DNA of 64,000 nucleotides, taken from positions 2,044,001 to 2,108,000 of the forward strand of contig NZ_CP083553.1 of assembly GCF_025144465.1 (NCBI RefSeq), read 5' to 3'. Source of the stretch: Leisingera sp. S132. Its GTDB lineage: Bacteria; Pseudomonadota; Alphaproteobacteria; Rhodobacterales; Rhodobacteraceae. A program made the position numbers and the translations under genes. Below the pieces are notes generated by a model. That model saw only the letters and a list, made by a program, of their open reading frames with translations, ran no database searches and was not told the DNA's origin. Of this stretch, positions 8,203-16,854 are shown piece after piece (the first letter of the stretch is position 1; the number at the start of each line of letters is the position of its first letter).

Positions 8203-9408
8203 ATGTTCGGACTCGACAAAAAAGACACATCAAAGCTGATCATCGTCGCCTGCCTCGCACTGCTTGCGCCCTTTATCCTGAACCCGTTTCCGACAGACAG
8301 CGCGATGGCGCAGTTCAACGCGGGCTATCCGGACCTGATGCAGCGGTTCGTGATCTTCGGGATCTTTGCCATCGGCTTCAACATCCTCTTCGGCCTCACC
8401 GGCTATCTGTCCTTCGGCCATGCGGCATTTCTGGGGGTCGGCTCCTACTCCGCCGTGTGGATGTTCAAGCTGATCGGCATGAATGTGATCCCGGCGATCG
8501 TGCTGTCGGTGATTGTCGCGGGCCTGTTTGCACTACTCATCGGCTTTGTATCCCTGCGCCGCTCCGGCATCTACTTCTCGATCCTTACGCTGGCCTTTGC
8601 GCAGATGTCCTTCAACCTCGCTTACTCGGTGCTGACGCCGATCACCAACGGCGAGACCGGTCTGCAACTGACGCTGGAAGACCCCCGCATCCTGGGTGTC
8701 TCCGCCACCGCGGACGGCTCGATCCCTGTGACCAACCTGTTCGGCCTGGAAATGCGTTCCACCTTTGAACTGGCGCTCGGCCCCTGGGCCTTCCAGTTCA
8801 ACGCGGGCTACTACCTCTGCGCGCTGATCATGCTGGCCGCCTTCTACCTGGCAATCCGCATCTTCCGTTCGCCCTTCGGCATGATGCTGCGGGCGGTGAA
8901 GTCGAACCAGCAGCGGATGAACTACACTGGTCTCAACACCCGTCCCTACACCCTGGCGGCCTTCGTGATCTCAGGCATGTATGCAGGTCTTGCAGGCGGT
9001 CTGATGGCCTCGATGGACCCTCTGGCAGGCGCTGAGCGGATGCAGTGGACCGCTTCCGGCGAGGTGGTGCTGATGACCATCCTCGGCGGTGCCGGCACGC
9101 TGATCGGCCCGGTGCTGGGCGCGGGCTTCATCAAATACTTCGAGAACATCTTCTCCAAGATCAACGACAACGTGCTGCACAGCTGGTTCAGCTTCCTGCC
9201 CGACGGGATGGAGGATGCGGTGGTCTTTATCATCCACCCCTTCATCGGCAAGGGCTGGCATCTGACACTGGGCATCCTGTTCATGCTGGTGGTGATCTTC
9301 CTGCCCGGCGGCCTGGTTGAGGGCGGCCAGCGTATCAAGGGCTGGCTCAGCCGCAGCAAGGCCACAGACGGCAGCAAGGCCGCCGGCGAAACCAACCCCG
9401 CGGAATAA
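8203..9408 (+). CDS. LivM-type ABC transporter permease
   Basis: A 401-residue inner-membrane permease, the second translocation subunit of the importer. Hallmarks are '[21 protein letters not shown]' near residue 60 and the coupling motif '[21 protein letters not shown]'. There are about ten hydrophobic helices and a hydrophilic Lys/Ala-rich C-terminal tail. It follows the LivH-type gene by 3 bp and precedes the first ATPase gene by 12 bp with an AAGGAGA ribosome site there. A periplasmic loop of roughly 60 residues in the middle (around [17 protein letters not shown]) is an extended segment, also seen in other carboxylate/urea-type members. Confidence 0.92.
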   Translation: MFGLDKKDTSKLIIVACLALLAPFILNPFPTDSAMAQFNAGYPDLMQRFVIFGIFAIGFNILFGLTGYLSFGHAAFLGVGSYSAVWMFKLIGMNVIPAIVLSVIVAGLFALLIGFVSLRRSGIYFSILTLAFAQMSFNLAYSVLTPITNGETGLQLTLEDPRILGVSATADGSIPVTNLFGLEMRSTFELALGPWAFQFNAGYYLCALIMLAAFYLAIRIFRSPFGMMLRAVKSNQQRMNYTGLNTRPYTLAAFVISGMYAGLAGGLMASMDPLAGAERMQWTASGEVVLMTILGGAGTLIGPVLGAGFIKYFENIFSKINDNVLHSWFSFLPDGMEDAVVFIIHPFIGKGWHLTLGILFMLVVIFLPGGLVEGGQRIKGWLSRSKATDGSKAAGETNPAE

Positions 9409-9420
9409 GGAGACAGAACA

Positions 9421-10176
9421 ATGGGTATCCTTGAAGTCAAAGACGTGGGGAAACGGTTCGGCGGCCTCCAGGCGCTCTCGAACGTGAACCTCAGCGTTCA
9501 GGAAAACTCGGTCCATGCTATCATCGGCCCGAACGGCGCAGGCAAGTCCACCCTGCTCAATTGCCTGGTGGGCAAGCTGATCCCCGACACCGGATCTGTC
9601 ATGTTCGACGGCCAGTCGGTGCTGGGCCGCGCCCCTTACGAGATCAACCAGATGGGAATCAGCCGCGTATTCCAGACACCGGAAATCTTCGGCGATCTGA
9701 CAGTGCTGGAAAACATGATGATCCCCTGCTTTGCCAAGCGGGACGGCGCGTTTGAGCTGAACGCCCTGTCCTCGGTGCTGCGGCAGAAGGACATACTGCA
9801 AAAGGCTGAGCACATGCTGGAAGAGATGAACATGGCGGACAAGCGGCACATGCACGCCGCCGCCATGTCCCGCGGCGACAAGCGGCGGCTGGAGATCGGC
9901 ATGTGCCTGAGCCAGGAACCGCGCCTGCTGCTGCTGGACGAGCCCACCGCCGGCATGGCCCGGGCCGACACCAACAACACAATCGACCTGCTGAAGCAGA
10001 TCAGCGAGGAGCGCGACATCACCATCGCCATCATCGAGCACGACATGCATGTGGTGTTCAGCCTCGCCAACCGGATCACCGTGCTGGCCCAGGGCACCCC
10101 GCTGGTCGAGGACGACCCGCAGAACATCCGCGGCAACCCCAAGGTGCGCGAAGCGTACCTGGGCGAAAGCGCGTGA
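9421..10176 (+). CDS. LivG-type ABC transporter ATP-binding protein
   Basis: A 251-residue ATPase that powers the importer from the cytoplasm. Walker A is GPNGAGKS (residues 36-43) and Walker B is LLLLDEPTAG, followed by the H-loop in IIEHDMHVVF. The ABC signature, usually LSGG, reads MSRGDKRRLEIG here; the second Gly that contacts ATP is kept but the Ser-Gly pair is altered, which is uncommon. It lies between the permease genes and the second ATPase gene, 12 bp from each, each with a purine-rich ribosome site. It is likely to form a heterodimer with the LivF-type protein. Confidence 0.92.
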   Translation: MGILEVKDVGKRFGGLQALSNVNLSVQENSVHAIIGPNGAGKSTLLNCLVGKLIPDTGSVMFDGQSVLGRAPYEINQMGISRVFQTPEIFGDLTVLENMMIPCFAKRDGAFELNALSSVLRQKDILQKAEHMLEEMNMADKRHMHAAAMSRGDKRRLEIGMCLSQEPRLLLLDEPTAGMARADTNNTIDLLKQISEERDITIAIIEHDMHVVFSLANRITVLAQGTPLVEDDPQNIRGNPKVREAYLGESA

Positions 10177-10188
10177 AGGAGAAACACC

Positions 10189-10944
10189 ATGAATGTTAAA
10201 CCCGATTTCTCCAAGAACGCCAACGTGGCCACCACAGCCCCGGCCTTCCTGTCGGTCTGGGATGTGCACGCCTACTACGGCGAGAGCTACATCGTGCAAG
10301 GCATCAGCTTCAACGTCCACGAAGGTGAGATCCTGGCGCTCCTTGGCCGGAATGGCGCGGGCAAGACCTCGACCCTGCGGTCAATCGCCCGCACTGGCTC
10401 TCCCATGGTGACCCGCGGTGAAATCTGGCTCGACCACAAGCCGCTGCACAACATGGCCTCGCACGAGGCCGCAGCCGTCGGGCTGGGTCTGGTGCCCGAG
10501 GACCGCCGCATCATCCCCGGCCTGACGGTTGAGGAAAACCTGCAGTTGGCGCAGATCGCGCCGCCCATAGGCTGGTCTCTGGAACGTCTCTATGACCTGT
10601 TCCCGCGCCTTGGCGAACGCCGCAAGCAGGAGGGCGTCACCCTGTCCGGCGGTGAACAGCAGATGCTGGCAATTGCCCGCGCGCTGGCCCGCGACATCAA
10701 GGTGCTGCTTTTGGACGAACCCTACGAAGGCCTCGCCCCGGTGATCGTCGACGAGATTGAAAAGACCCTCATCCACATCAAGGAACAGGGCATGACAACC
10801 ATCATTGTCGAGCAGAATGCGGTTCGCGCCCTGGAACTGGCGGACCGTGCCGTGATCCTCGATACCGGCGGCATTGTCTTTGACGGCACCGCCGCCGAGG
10901 TGCTGGAAAACGAGGAACTGCGCGCCGAATACCTGGCGATCTGA
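10189..10944 (+). CDS. LivF-type ABC transporter ATP-binding protein
   Basis: A 251-residue ATPase, the last gene of the importer operon. Walker A is GRNGAGKTS, the Q-loop region reads LVPEDRRIIPGLTVEENL, the signature is canonical LSGGEQQMLAIA, and Walker B is VLLLDEPYEGLAP. Compared with E. coli LivF it has about 20 extra residues at the N-terminus (MNVKPDFSKNANVATTAPAF) before the first strand; a ribosome site GAAGGAGA before the ATG supports this start. Its canonical signature complements the altered one in its partner, as happens in asymmetric ABC dimers with one weaker site. Confidence 0.92.
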   Translation: MNVKPDFSKNANVATTAPAFLSVWDVHAYYGESYIVQGISFNVHEGEILALLGRNGAGKTSTLRSIARTGSPMVTRGEIWLDHKPLHNMASHEAAAVGLGLVPEDRRIIPGLTVEENLQLAQIAPPIGWSLERLYDLFPRLGERRKQEGVTLSGGEQQMLAIARALARDIKVLLLDEPYEGLAPVIVDEIEKTLIHIKEQGMTTIIVEQNAVRALELADRAVILDTGGIVFDGTAAEVLENEELRAEYLAI

Positions 10945-10968
10945 GCACCCTAAGACTTCATCTTCGCC

Positions 10969-11037
10969 GTGCCGGCCACCCGCGTGCCGGCACAGGGTCA
11001 CTGAGGCCGGCTCTGATTGGGGCTGGCCTCCTTCTTT
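10969..11037 (+). terminator. Two hairpins ending the ABC importer operon
   Basis: The first hairpin is GTGCCGGC (10969-10976) with GCCGGCAC (10986-10993). The second is GAGGCCGGC (11003-11011) with GCTGGCCTC (11022-11030), a 9-bp stem containing one G-U pair, followed by CTTCTTT. The second has the form of an intrinsic terminator. The rest of the 270-bp gap up to 11214 shows no gene; it holds the promoter of the PepSY gene, which I could not place with confidence. Confidence 0.6.
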
Positions 11038-11214
11038 GTGCCTAGCGGCACCCTAACACACCATTCGAAGCCATAAACCCCTGTTATACGCTGCGGTTTT
11101 CAGCCCTATTCCAACTTTGCGCCTATTCTATCCGTCCTCCCTGCTCCCGATGTCGATGCCACAGGCCGCGCCAATCCGGCACGGCATCTGACACAACACG
11201 TAAAGGACCAAGAC

Positions 11215-11475
11215 ATGCGCAATTCCGTGAAACTTATCGCACTTGCCCTCACTCTTCCTGCCGCAGCGGCATTGGCCTCGGAGACCGCGATCAGCGCCGA
11301 CGCCGAAACCAAGATCCGCAGCGTGCTGACCAGCCAGGGTTTTGAGGTCACCGAAGTTGAGGCCGAAGACGGCATGTTCGAAGCCGAGGCCACCAAGGAC
11401 GGCAAAGAGTACGAGTTCTACCTGAACGATCAGTTCGAGGTCGTGAAGGTCGAGGAAGACAGCGAAGACGACTGA
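11215..11475 (+). CDS. Periplasmic PepSY-domain protein
   Basis: An 86-residue secreted protein. Residues 1-21 are a Sec signal peptide (MRNSVKLIALALTLPAAAALA, cleaved after ALA). The remaining 65 residues form one PepSY-like unit: 'ISADAETKIRSVLTSQGFEV' (helix and turn), 'TEVEAEDGMFEAEATKDGKEY' (strands) and 'FYLNDQFEVVKVEED', ending in an acidic tail. PepSY proteins act in the periplasm as inhibitors or redox/ligand-linked accessories and are often encoded beside cytochrome b561 proteins. Here a cytochrome b gene follows 65 bp downstream with its own ribosome site, then a membrane-anchored LuxR regulator, suggesting a three-gene operon. Confidence 0.85.
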   Translation: MRNSVKLIALALTLPAAAALASETAISADAETKIRSVLTSQGFEVTEVEAEDGMFEAEATKDGKEYEFYLNDQFEVVKVEEDSEDD

Positions 11476-11540
11476 TCGCCGACACTACTTTGTTTCCCGG
11501 ATGCACCTGCCTCCGCATCCGGGATCGACAGGAGACTGAC

Positions 11541-12083
11541 ATGCAAAAAGCTTACGTCTGGGATCCGCTGGTACGGTCGTTTCACTGGCTGCTGGCAGGC
11601 GGTTTTCTCGCCAACGTACTGCTGACCGATCCGGACGGCTCCCTTCACCACTACATTGGCTACTTCATCGCGGAACTGGTGGGGCTGCGCATGATCTGGG
11701 GGCTGACCGGCAGCCGTTATGCCCGCTTCTCCTGCTTCCCGCCGGACCCTGGTGCAGCCGCCGGGCAATTGACCGATATCGCAACAGGTCGGGTGCGCCA
11801 TCACAAGGGCCACAGCCCCCTGGGCGCCTTGATGATCTACAACCTGCTGCTGACGCTGCTGGCAGTGGCCCTGACCGGCTGGATGGCGGCGTCTCCCGCG
11901 CTTCAGAGTTTCGGCTGGCCGGAAGACCTGCATGAGGCGCTGGTTTCCTGGGCCGAGTTCTCAGTCGTCCTGCATGTGGCCGCCGTGCTGTTCGAAAGCC
12001 GCAGGACCAAAGTCAATCTGGCGCGCGCGATGGTCACTGGCTACAAGGAACTGCCCAAGACCGACGCGGAGCCTGCGCCATGA
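11541..12083 (+). CDS. Cytochrome b561-family membrane protein
   Basis: A 180-residue protein with four predicted membrane helices. Histidines sit at the positions expected for b-type haem ligands: 'VRSFHWLLAGG' in helix 1, 'DGSLHHYIGYF' before helix 2, 'RHHKGHSPLGALM' before helix 3, and 'LHEALVSWAEFSVVLHVAAVL' in helix 4. This matches the Ni-Fe-hydrogenase-type cytochrome b / b561 family, which moves electrons across the inner membrane. The start at 11541 has AGGAG 6 bases upstream. It overlaps the next gene, a membrane-bound LuxR-type regulator, by 4 bp (ATGA), so the two proteins are translationally coupled. The electron partner is not evident; the upstream PepSY protein is a candidate. 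Confidence 0.88.
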   Translation: MQKAYVWDPLVRSFHWLLAGGFLANVLLTDPDGSLHHYIGYFIAELVGLRMIWGLTGSRYARFSCFPPDPGAAAGQLTDIATGRVRHHKGHSPLGALMIYNLLLTLLAVALTGWMAASPALQSFGWPEDLHEALVSWAEFSVVLHVAAVLFESRRTKVNLARAMVTGYKELPKTDAEPAP

Positions 12084-12625
12084 CCCTGAACCGGCAAGAC
12101 CCGGCCAAACCCTGGATCCTGATTGCCGTCATCGCCGTGCAGGCCCTCTGCGCGGCGGTATTTCTGGGCGATATGATTGCTGATCTCTCCGGTATGGAGG
12201 CTGCTGATGCCGAGCAAGGCGAAGGCCCGCACGCCTATATCGAAGGCCTGGCGGCGCTGGCGCTGGCGGCAGCTATCGTGATCGAGACCCGCATCCTGAT
12301 GTGGCTGATGCGGCGCAAGGCGCATCTGGAGGAAAGCCTGACCTCGGCCCAAGCCGCAGTGCAGGAGGTTATCGACGCTGAGTTTGCCAATTGGGGGCTG
12401 ACACCAGCTGAGCTGGATGTGGCCACCTTCCTGGTCAAGGGGCTGACGACGGCCGAAATCGCCGCCCTGCGCGGCAGTGCCGAAGGCACGGTCAAGGCGC
12501 AGCTCAACGCGATTTACCGCAAGTCCGGCACCGGCAACCGGGCCGAACTGATGAGCCTCTTGATCGATACCCTGATGGGACAGCGTCAGACGGAAGCCCG
12601 CAACGGCCCTGCCCGCATCGCCTAA
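12080..12625 (+). CDS. Membrane-anchored LuxR-type transcriptional regulator
   Basis: A 181-residue protein combining two N-terminal membrane helices (about 12-36, ILIAVIAVQALCAAVFLGD, and about 53-75, YIEGLAALALAAAIVIETR), a short helical linker (RRKAHLEESLTSAQAAV), and a C-terminal LuxR/GerE-type DNA-binding domain (LTPAELDVATFLVKGLTTAE, then GTVKAQLNAIYRKSGTGNR). No receiver or autoinducer domain is present, so the signal probably enters through the membrane part. The gene overlaps the cytochrome b gene by 4 bp and ends 8 bp from the convergent acyl-CoA synthetase. A role as a redox-responsive regulator coupled to the cytochrome is inferred from this arrangement. Confidence 0.85.
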   Translation: MTLNRQDPAKPWILIAVIAVQALCAAVFLGDMIADLSGMEAADAEQGEGPHAYIEGLAALALAAAIVIETRILMWLMRRKAHLEESLTSAQAAVQEVIDAEFANWGLTPAELDVATFLVKGLTTAEIAALRGSAEGTVKAQLNAIYRKSGTGNRAELMSLLIDTLMGQRQTEARNGPARIA

Positions 12626-12633
12626 GCGGCCCG

Positions 12634-14130
12634 TTACAGCATTTTGCGAAGCTCAGTTTTCAGAATCTTCCCGTAGTTATTCTTGGGCAAAGCATTTATT
12701 CGGATATACGCCTTCGGGCGTTTGAACCGGGCAATCTGGCTGTTGCACAGATCGTCGAGTTCCGCATCCGGCGCATTGCCGACGACAAAGGCTACCACTT
12801 CCTCGCCCCAATCGGCATGAGGACGGCCTACGACGGATACTTCACTCACCTGGGGGTGCATCAACAGCGCCTCCTCCACTTCGCGCGGATAGACGTTGGA
12901 GCCGCCGGTGATGATCATGTCCTTGGAACGGTCCTGCAAGGTCAGGTAGCCGTCCGTATCCAGCACCCCCATGTCGCCTGTCATAAGCCAGCCGTTGACC
13001 AGCGTCTTGGCCGTCGCGTCTGCGTTCTGCCAATAGCCGGGCATCACCGCGTCGCCCCGCACCATGATCTCGCCGTGTTTCCCCGCGGGCAGGAATTCAC
13101 CCTCTGGAGTGCCGATCCGAACCTCCACCACGCTTTGCGCCCGGCCGGCACTGGCCAGCCGCTCCTTCCAGCGCGGATGCACGCAGTCCTGCACGTCATG
13201 GCGCCGCAGCGCGGTGATCGCCATCGGGCATTCGCCTTGGCCGTAGACCTGCACAAAGACCGGGCCGAAATGAGCCACCGCTTCCATGATGTCAGCGACA
13301 TACATCGGGCCGCCGGCATAGACGACCGTGCGCAGCCCCTCCCCCCTGCGGCCCAGACGTTTCGCTTCGGCGGTCATCCGTGTGACCATCGTGGGCGCAG
13401 CAAACATGTGCACGCGGCCAAAATGCGCGGCCAGATCAAAGATCTCCGCCTCGTCAAAGCCGCCGGAAACTGGGCAGACATGCCGCGCACCCGCCAGAAC
13501 ATGCTGGATCGCATAGATCCCCGCGCCGTGGCTCATCGGCGCGGCATAAAGCGCATGATCCGACGCGCTCACCTGATCGACATCCGCGAAATAGGCCATG
13601 GCCATGCTCACCAGCATCCGGTGGGTGATCATCACCCCCTTGGGCCGGCCGGTGGTGCCGGAAGTGTAGAACAGCCAGGCAAGATCTTCCGGCAGGCGCG
13701 GCGCGGGCTCTGCCACCGGATCAGCCTGCAAGGCAGCCGCATGCTCAGGGCCGGTGATGTCCACACAGCGCACCGCGGCTTCTGTCGCCTCAACCGCCTC
13801 TGTCAGGCCCGGCGACGTGAACACCAGCACGGCCCCGGAGTTTTCCAGGATGAACTCCGCCTCCTTGCCGTGCAGCTTGGCATTGATCGGCACAGCCGCC
13901 GCGCCTGCATACCAAATGCCGTAGAGCGCGATCAGGTAGTCCGGGCAGTTCTTCATGAAGATACCGACGCGGTCGCCGGCGGCAATGCCCTGCGCCTGAA
14001 GCCAGCCTGCAAGTGACGCCGCACGCGCATGGAACCCGGCGTAATCCTCCACCAGGTCCTGCCCCAGATACAGCGCCGGCCGCGCGCCCTCTGCCGCGGC
14101 CATCCTCGCCAGCCACACCGCTATGTTCAT
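12634..14130 (-). CDS. Acyl-CoA synthetase (AMP-forming ligase)
   Basis: A 498-residue enzyme of the ANL superfamily that activates a carboxylic acid to its CoA thioester via an acyl-AMP. The P-loop motif YTSGTTGRPKG is at about residues 155-165, the adenylate motif YGQGECPMA near 300, the conserved Asp in WLMTGDMGVLD (A7/A8 region), and the catalytic Lys region in 'NNYGKILKTELRKML' at the extreme C-terminus. It lacks any membrane segment. I chose ATG 14130 (MNIAVWLARMAA) over the longer frame to 14184, whose extra 18 residues look non-conserved. Substrate is unknown; proximity to the ScfR/ABC importer block suggests it acts on the imported acid. It is divergent from a PAS-LuxR regulator. Confidence 0.88.
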   Translation of the reverse strand: MNIAVWLARMAAAEGARPALYLGQDLVEDYAGFHARAASLAGWLQAQGIAAGDRVGIFMKNCPDYLIALYGIWYAGAAAVPINAKLHGKEAEFILENSGAVLVFTSPGLTEAVEATEAAVRCVDITGPEHAAALQADPVAEPAPRLPEDLAWLFYTSGTTGRPKGVMITHRMLVSMAMAYFADVDQVSASDHALYAAPMSHGAGIYAIQHVLAGARHVCPVSGGFDEAEIFDLAAHFGRVHMFAAPTMVTRMTAEAKRLGRRGEGLRTVVYAGGPMYVADIMEAVAHFGPVFVQVYGQGECPMAITALRRHDVQDCVHPRWKERLASAGRAQSVVEVRIGTPEGEFLPAGKHGEIMVRGDAVMPGYWQNADATAKTLVNGWLMTGDMGVLDTDGYLTLQDRSKDMIITGGSNVYPREVEEALLMHPQVSEVSVVGRPHADWGEEVVAFVVGNAPDAELDDLCNSQIARFKRPKAYIRINALPKNNYGKILKTELRKML

Positions 14131-14225
14131 GCCAATCGCCTCCCCGGCTTGCCGTTGCGGCCGGAAACTGGCACGCAAGGGCAAAGCCCTTCAATTCCGC
14201 AAAAATACCTGCGTAAGAATACCAT

Positions 14226-14762
14226 ATGAGCGATCTTGCCTTTGACCATGCCCCCGTGGGCCTTGCAGTTCTGGAACGCCGCGTCATCACCCGGTGCAAC
14301 CTGCAATTCGCGGCGACATTCGGCGGCGCGCCCGGCGATTACACCGGCGTGCTGATTGCTGAGCTGTATCCCAGCCAGGAGGATTTCAACCGCATCGGCG
14401 CCCTGCTGCAGCAGCCAGAGGCGCAAGGCGGCACTTACAGCGACGAGCGCATCATGCGGCGCCGGGCGGGCAGCCTGTTCTGGTGCCGGGTGCGCGGCCG
14501 CTCGGTGACGCCTGAGGCTCCGTTTCAGACCGGGATCTGGTCCTTTGCCGATATTTCGGACGACCGCCCCGTGGTTTCCCTCACCCCGCGCGAGCGGGAG
14601 GTCGCCATCCTCACCTGCAAGGGGCTGTCAGCCAAGGAAATCGGCAAGCATCTGGATCTGTCCTACCGGACTGTGGAGAGCCACCGTGCGCATCTGCTGC
14701 AGAAATTCGGCGCCCGCAAACTGCCGGAGCTGGTGGCCAAACTGACCGGGATGCCCCTCTAG
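14226..14762 (+). CDS. PAS-domain LuxR-family transcriptional regulator
   Basis: A 178-residue regulator. Residues about 1-110 resemble a PAS fold: 'FDHAPVGLAVLERRVITRCN' at the start, 'ELYPSQEDFNRIGALL', and the C-terminal strands 'WCRVRGRSV...TGIWSFADIS'. Residues about 115-175 form a LuxR/GerE helix-turn-helix (LTPREREVAILTCKGLSAKE, then YRTVESHRAHLLQKFGARK). It starts 95 bp from the divergent acyl-CoA synthetase gene and is the natural candidate for its control. A PAS pocket would allow sensing of a small ligand, haem or redox state; no haem-binding residue is obvious. The start ATG is preceded by a weak ribosome site. Confidence 0.85.
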   Translation: MSDLAFDHAPVGLAVLERRVITRCNLQFAATFGGAPGDYTGVLIAELYPSQEDFNRIGALLQQPEAQGGTYSDERIMRRRAGSLFWCRVRGRSVTPEAPFQTGIWSFADISDDRPVVSLTPREREVAILTCKGLSAKEIGKHLDLSYRTVESHRAHLLQKFGARKLPELVAKLTGMPL

Positions 14763-14875
14763 GCAGGAAATTCCCGCAGGCAATTGCGAATCCGCGCCAT
14801 AGACCTCATGTTACACCGCAGTTCAGGAGTGCTTTCCTTGCGGTAATCCTTGCCCTATAAGCGCCCTAATTTCCT

Positions 14876-14894
14876 GCCCGCCCCTCCGGCGGGC
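14876..14894 (+). other. Hairpin in the accB leader
   Basis: GCCCGCC (14876-14882) pairs with GGCGGGC (14888-14894) around a CCTCC loop, 25 bases before the accB start codon. A -10-like TATAAG at 14856-14861 would place this in the 5' leader. A role in controlling accBC translation is possible but not shown. The rest of 14763-14918 shows nothing else I can name. Confidence 0.35.
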
Positions 14895-14918
14895 CTGTCG
14901 GAATTGGCTGAGGACAAT

Positions 14919-15419
14919 ATGACCAACAAATCTCACGAAGCTGACGTGGCATTCATCAAGGCGCTGGCGGAGCTGCTGCGCGAAAACGACCTGACCGAGC
15001 TGCAGGTAAAACGCGACTATGGCGACGACGACAGCCTGAACGTGCGCGTGTCGCGCCAGACCGTAATGGCGGCTGCCCCGATGCAGGTACAGGTTCCTGC
15101 CGCTGCCGCCGCTGCGCCGGTTGCAGCCGCAGCCGCACCTGCCGCTGCCGCCCCCGCAGCCGCAAACGACGACCCGGCCAGCCACCCCGGCGCCGTGACC
15201 TCGCCGATGGTCGGCACCGTCTATCTGCAGCCGGAGCCCGGCGCGCCTTCCTTTATCTCCGTTGGCGCGCAGGTCAGCGAAGGCGACACCCTGCTGATCG
15301 TCGAAGCCATGAAGACCATGAACCACATCCCGGCTCCGAAATCCGGCACCGTGAAGCGCATCCTGGTCGAAGACGGCGCCGCCGTTGAATTCGGAACCCC
15401 CCTGGCCATCATCGAGTAA
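14919..15419 (+). CDS. accB: Acetyl-CoA carboxylase biotin carboxyl carrier protein
   Basis: A 166-residue BCCP. The N-terminal dimerisation part ([20 protein letters not shown]) is followed by an Ala/Pro-rich flexible linker at about residues 50-90 and a biotinyl domain ending [11 protein letters not shown]. The biotin-attachment Lys lies in EAMKTMN at about residue 131, and the '[17 protein letters not shown]' thumb region is present. It carries carboxybiotin between the AccC and carboxyltransferase subunits in malonyl-CoA synthesis. It is 9 bp upstream of accC, the usual operon. The ATG at 14919 with GCTGAGGA upstream is used; the in-frame start at 14850 would add 23 residues of no conserved character. 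Confidence 0.97.
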   Translation: MTNKSHEADVAFIKALAELLRENDLTELQVKRDYGDDDSLNVRVSRQTVMAAAPMQVQVPAAAAAAPVAAAAAPAAAAPAAANDDPASHPGAVTSPMVGTVYLQPEPGAPSFISVGAQVSEGDTLLIVEAMKTMNHIPAPKSGTVKRILVEDGAAVEFGTPLAIIE

Positions 15420-15428
15420 GGATCTGCC

Positions 15429-16778
15429 ATGTTTGACAAGATCCTGATTGCCAACCGCGGCGAGATCGCCCTGCGCGTGATCCGTGCCTGCCGCGAGATG
15501 GGCATCAAGTCCGTCGCGGTGCACTCCACCGCGGATGCCGACGCGATGCACGTCCGCATGGCCGATGAATCGGTCTGCATCGGGCCGCCGTCGGGCGCCC
15601 AAAGCTACCTGTCGATCCCGGCCATCATCTCGGCTTGCGAAATTACCGGCGCCCAGGCGATCCACCCGGGCTATGGCTTCCTGTCGGAAAACGCCAACTT
15701 CGTGCAGATCATCGAAGACCACGGACTGACCTTCATCGGCCCGTCGGCGGCGCATATCCGCATCATGGGCGACAAGATCACCGCCAAGGAAACCGCCAAG
15801 AACCTCGGCATCCCGGTGGTGCCCGGCTCCGACGGCGGCGTGCCAGACATCGCGGCAGCCAAGAAGGCCGCCAAGGACATGGGCTACCCGGTGATCATCA
15901 AGGCCACCGCCGGCGGCGGCGGCCGCGGCATGAAAGTGGCCAAGGACGAGAAAGAGCTGGTCTCGGCCTTCTCCACCGCCCGCTCCGAAGCCAAGGCCGC
16001 CTTTGGCAATGACGAAGTGTACATGGAGAAATACCTCCAGAAGCCGCGTCACATCGAGGTTCAGGTCTTTGGCGACGGCAAGGGCACCGGTATCCATCTG
16101 GCCGAACGCGACTGCTCCCTGCAGCGCCGCCACCAGAAGGTATTCGAGGAGGCCCCCGGCCCCTGCATCACCCCGGAAGAACGCGCCCGCATCGGCAAGA
16201 TCTGTGCCGACGCTATCGGCAAGATGGGCTACTCCGGCGCCGGCACCGTCGAATTCCTCTATGAAGACGGCGAGTTCTACTTCATCGAGATGAACACCCG
16301 CCTGCAGGTGGAGCACCCGGTGACCGAGGCCATCTTCGGCGTCGATCTGGTGCGCGAGCAGATCCGGGTGGCCGAAGGCCTGCCGATGTCCTTCACCCAG
16401 GACGATCTGGAGATCAACGGCCACGCCATCGAGGTGCGGATCAACGCCGAGAAACTGCCGAACTTCTCGCCCTGCCCGGGCAAGATCACCCAGTACCACG
16501 CCCCCGGCGGGCTGGGCGTGCGGATGGATTCGGCGCTTTATGACGGCTACTCAATTCCGCCCTACTATGACTCGCTCATTGGCAAGCTGATCGTGCACGG
16601 CCGCGACCGGACCGAGGCGCTGGCGCGCCTGAACCGGGCCCTGGGCGAGCTGATCATCGACGGTATCGACACCACCGTGCCACTGTTCCACGCCCTGCTG
16701 CAGGAACAGGACATCCACACCGGCGACTACGGCATTCACTGGCTCGAACGCTGGCTGGAAGAGAACACACCGGGCTGA
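15429..16778 (+). CDS. accC: Acetyl-CoA carboxylase biotin carboxylase subunit
   Basis: A 449-residue ATP-grasp enzyme that carboxylates the biotin on AccB with ATP and bicarbonate in the cytoplasm. Diagnostic motifs are [20 protein letters not shown] at the N-terminus, the glycine-rich ATP loop '[14 protein letters not shown]' near residue 160, '[14 protein letters not shown]' near 230, the catalytic '[16 protein letters not shown]' near 285, and a C-terminal biotin carboxylase domain. Length equals the family norm. It follows accB in one operon and is followed by a strong intrinsic terminator. Confidence 0.98.
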   Translation: MFDKILIANRGEIALRVIRACREMGIKSVAVHSTADADAMHVRMADESVCIGPPSGAQSYLSIPAIISACEITGAQAIHPGYGFLSENANFVQIIEDHGLTFIGPSAAHIRIMGDKITAKETAKNLGIPVVPGSDGGVPDIAAAKKAAKDMGYPVIIKATAGGGGRGMKVAKDEKELVSAFSTARSEAKAAFGNDEVYMEKYLQKPRHIEVQVFGDGKGTGIHLAERDCSLQRRHQKVFEEAPGPCITPEERARIGKICADAIGKMGYSGAGTVEFLYEDGEFYFIEMNTRLQVEHPVTEAIFGVDLVREQIRVAEGLPMSFTQDDLEINGHAIEVRINAEKLPNFSPCPGKITQYHAPGGLGVRMDSALYDGYSIPPYYDSLIGKLIVHGRDRTEALARLNRALGELIIDGIDTTVPLFHALLQEQDIHTGDYGIHWLERWLEENTPG

Positions 16779-16784
16779 AATCCC

Positions 16785-16824
16785 AACGGGGCGCACCATC
16801 AGGTTGCGCCCCGTTTTACTTTTC
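16785..16824 (+). terminator. Intrinsic terminator after accBC
   Basis: AACGGGGCGCA (16785-16795) pairs perfectly with TGCGCCCCGTT (16805-16815), an 11-bp stem with a 9-base loop, followed by TTACTTTT. This is a textbook rho-independent terminator and separates accBC from aat. Confidence 0.9.
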
Positions 16825-16854
16825 CCTGCCTTTCCCCTTTATACTGGCGGCACC

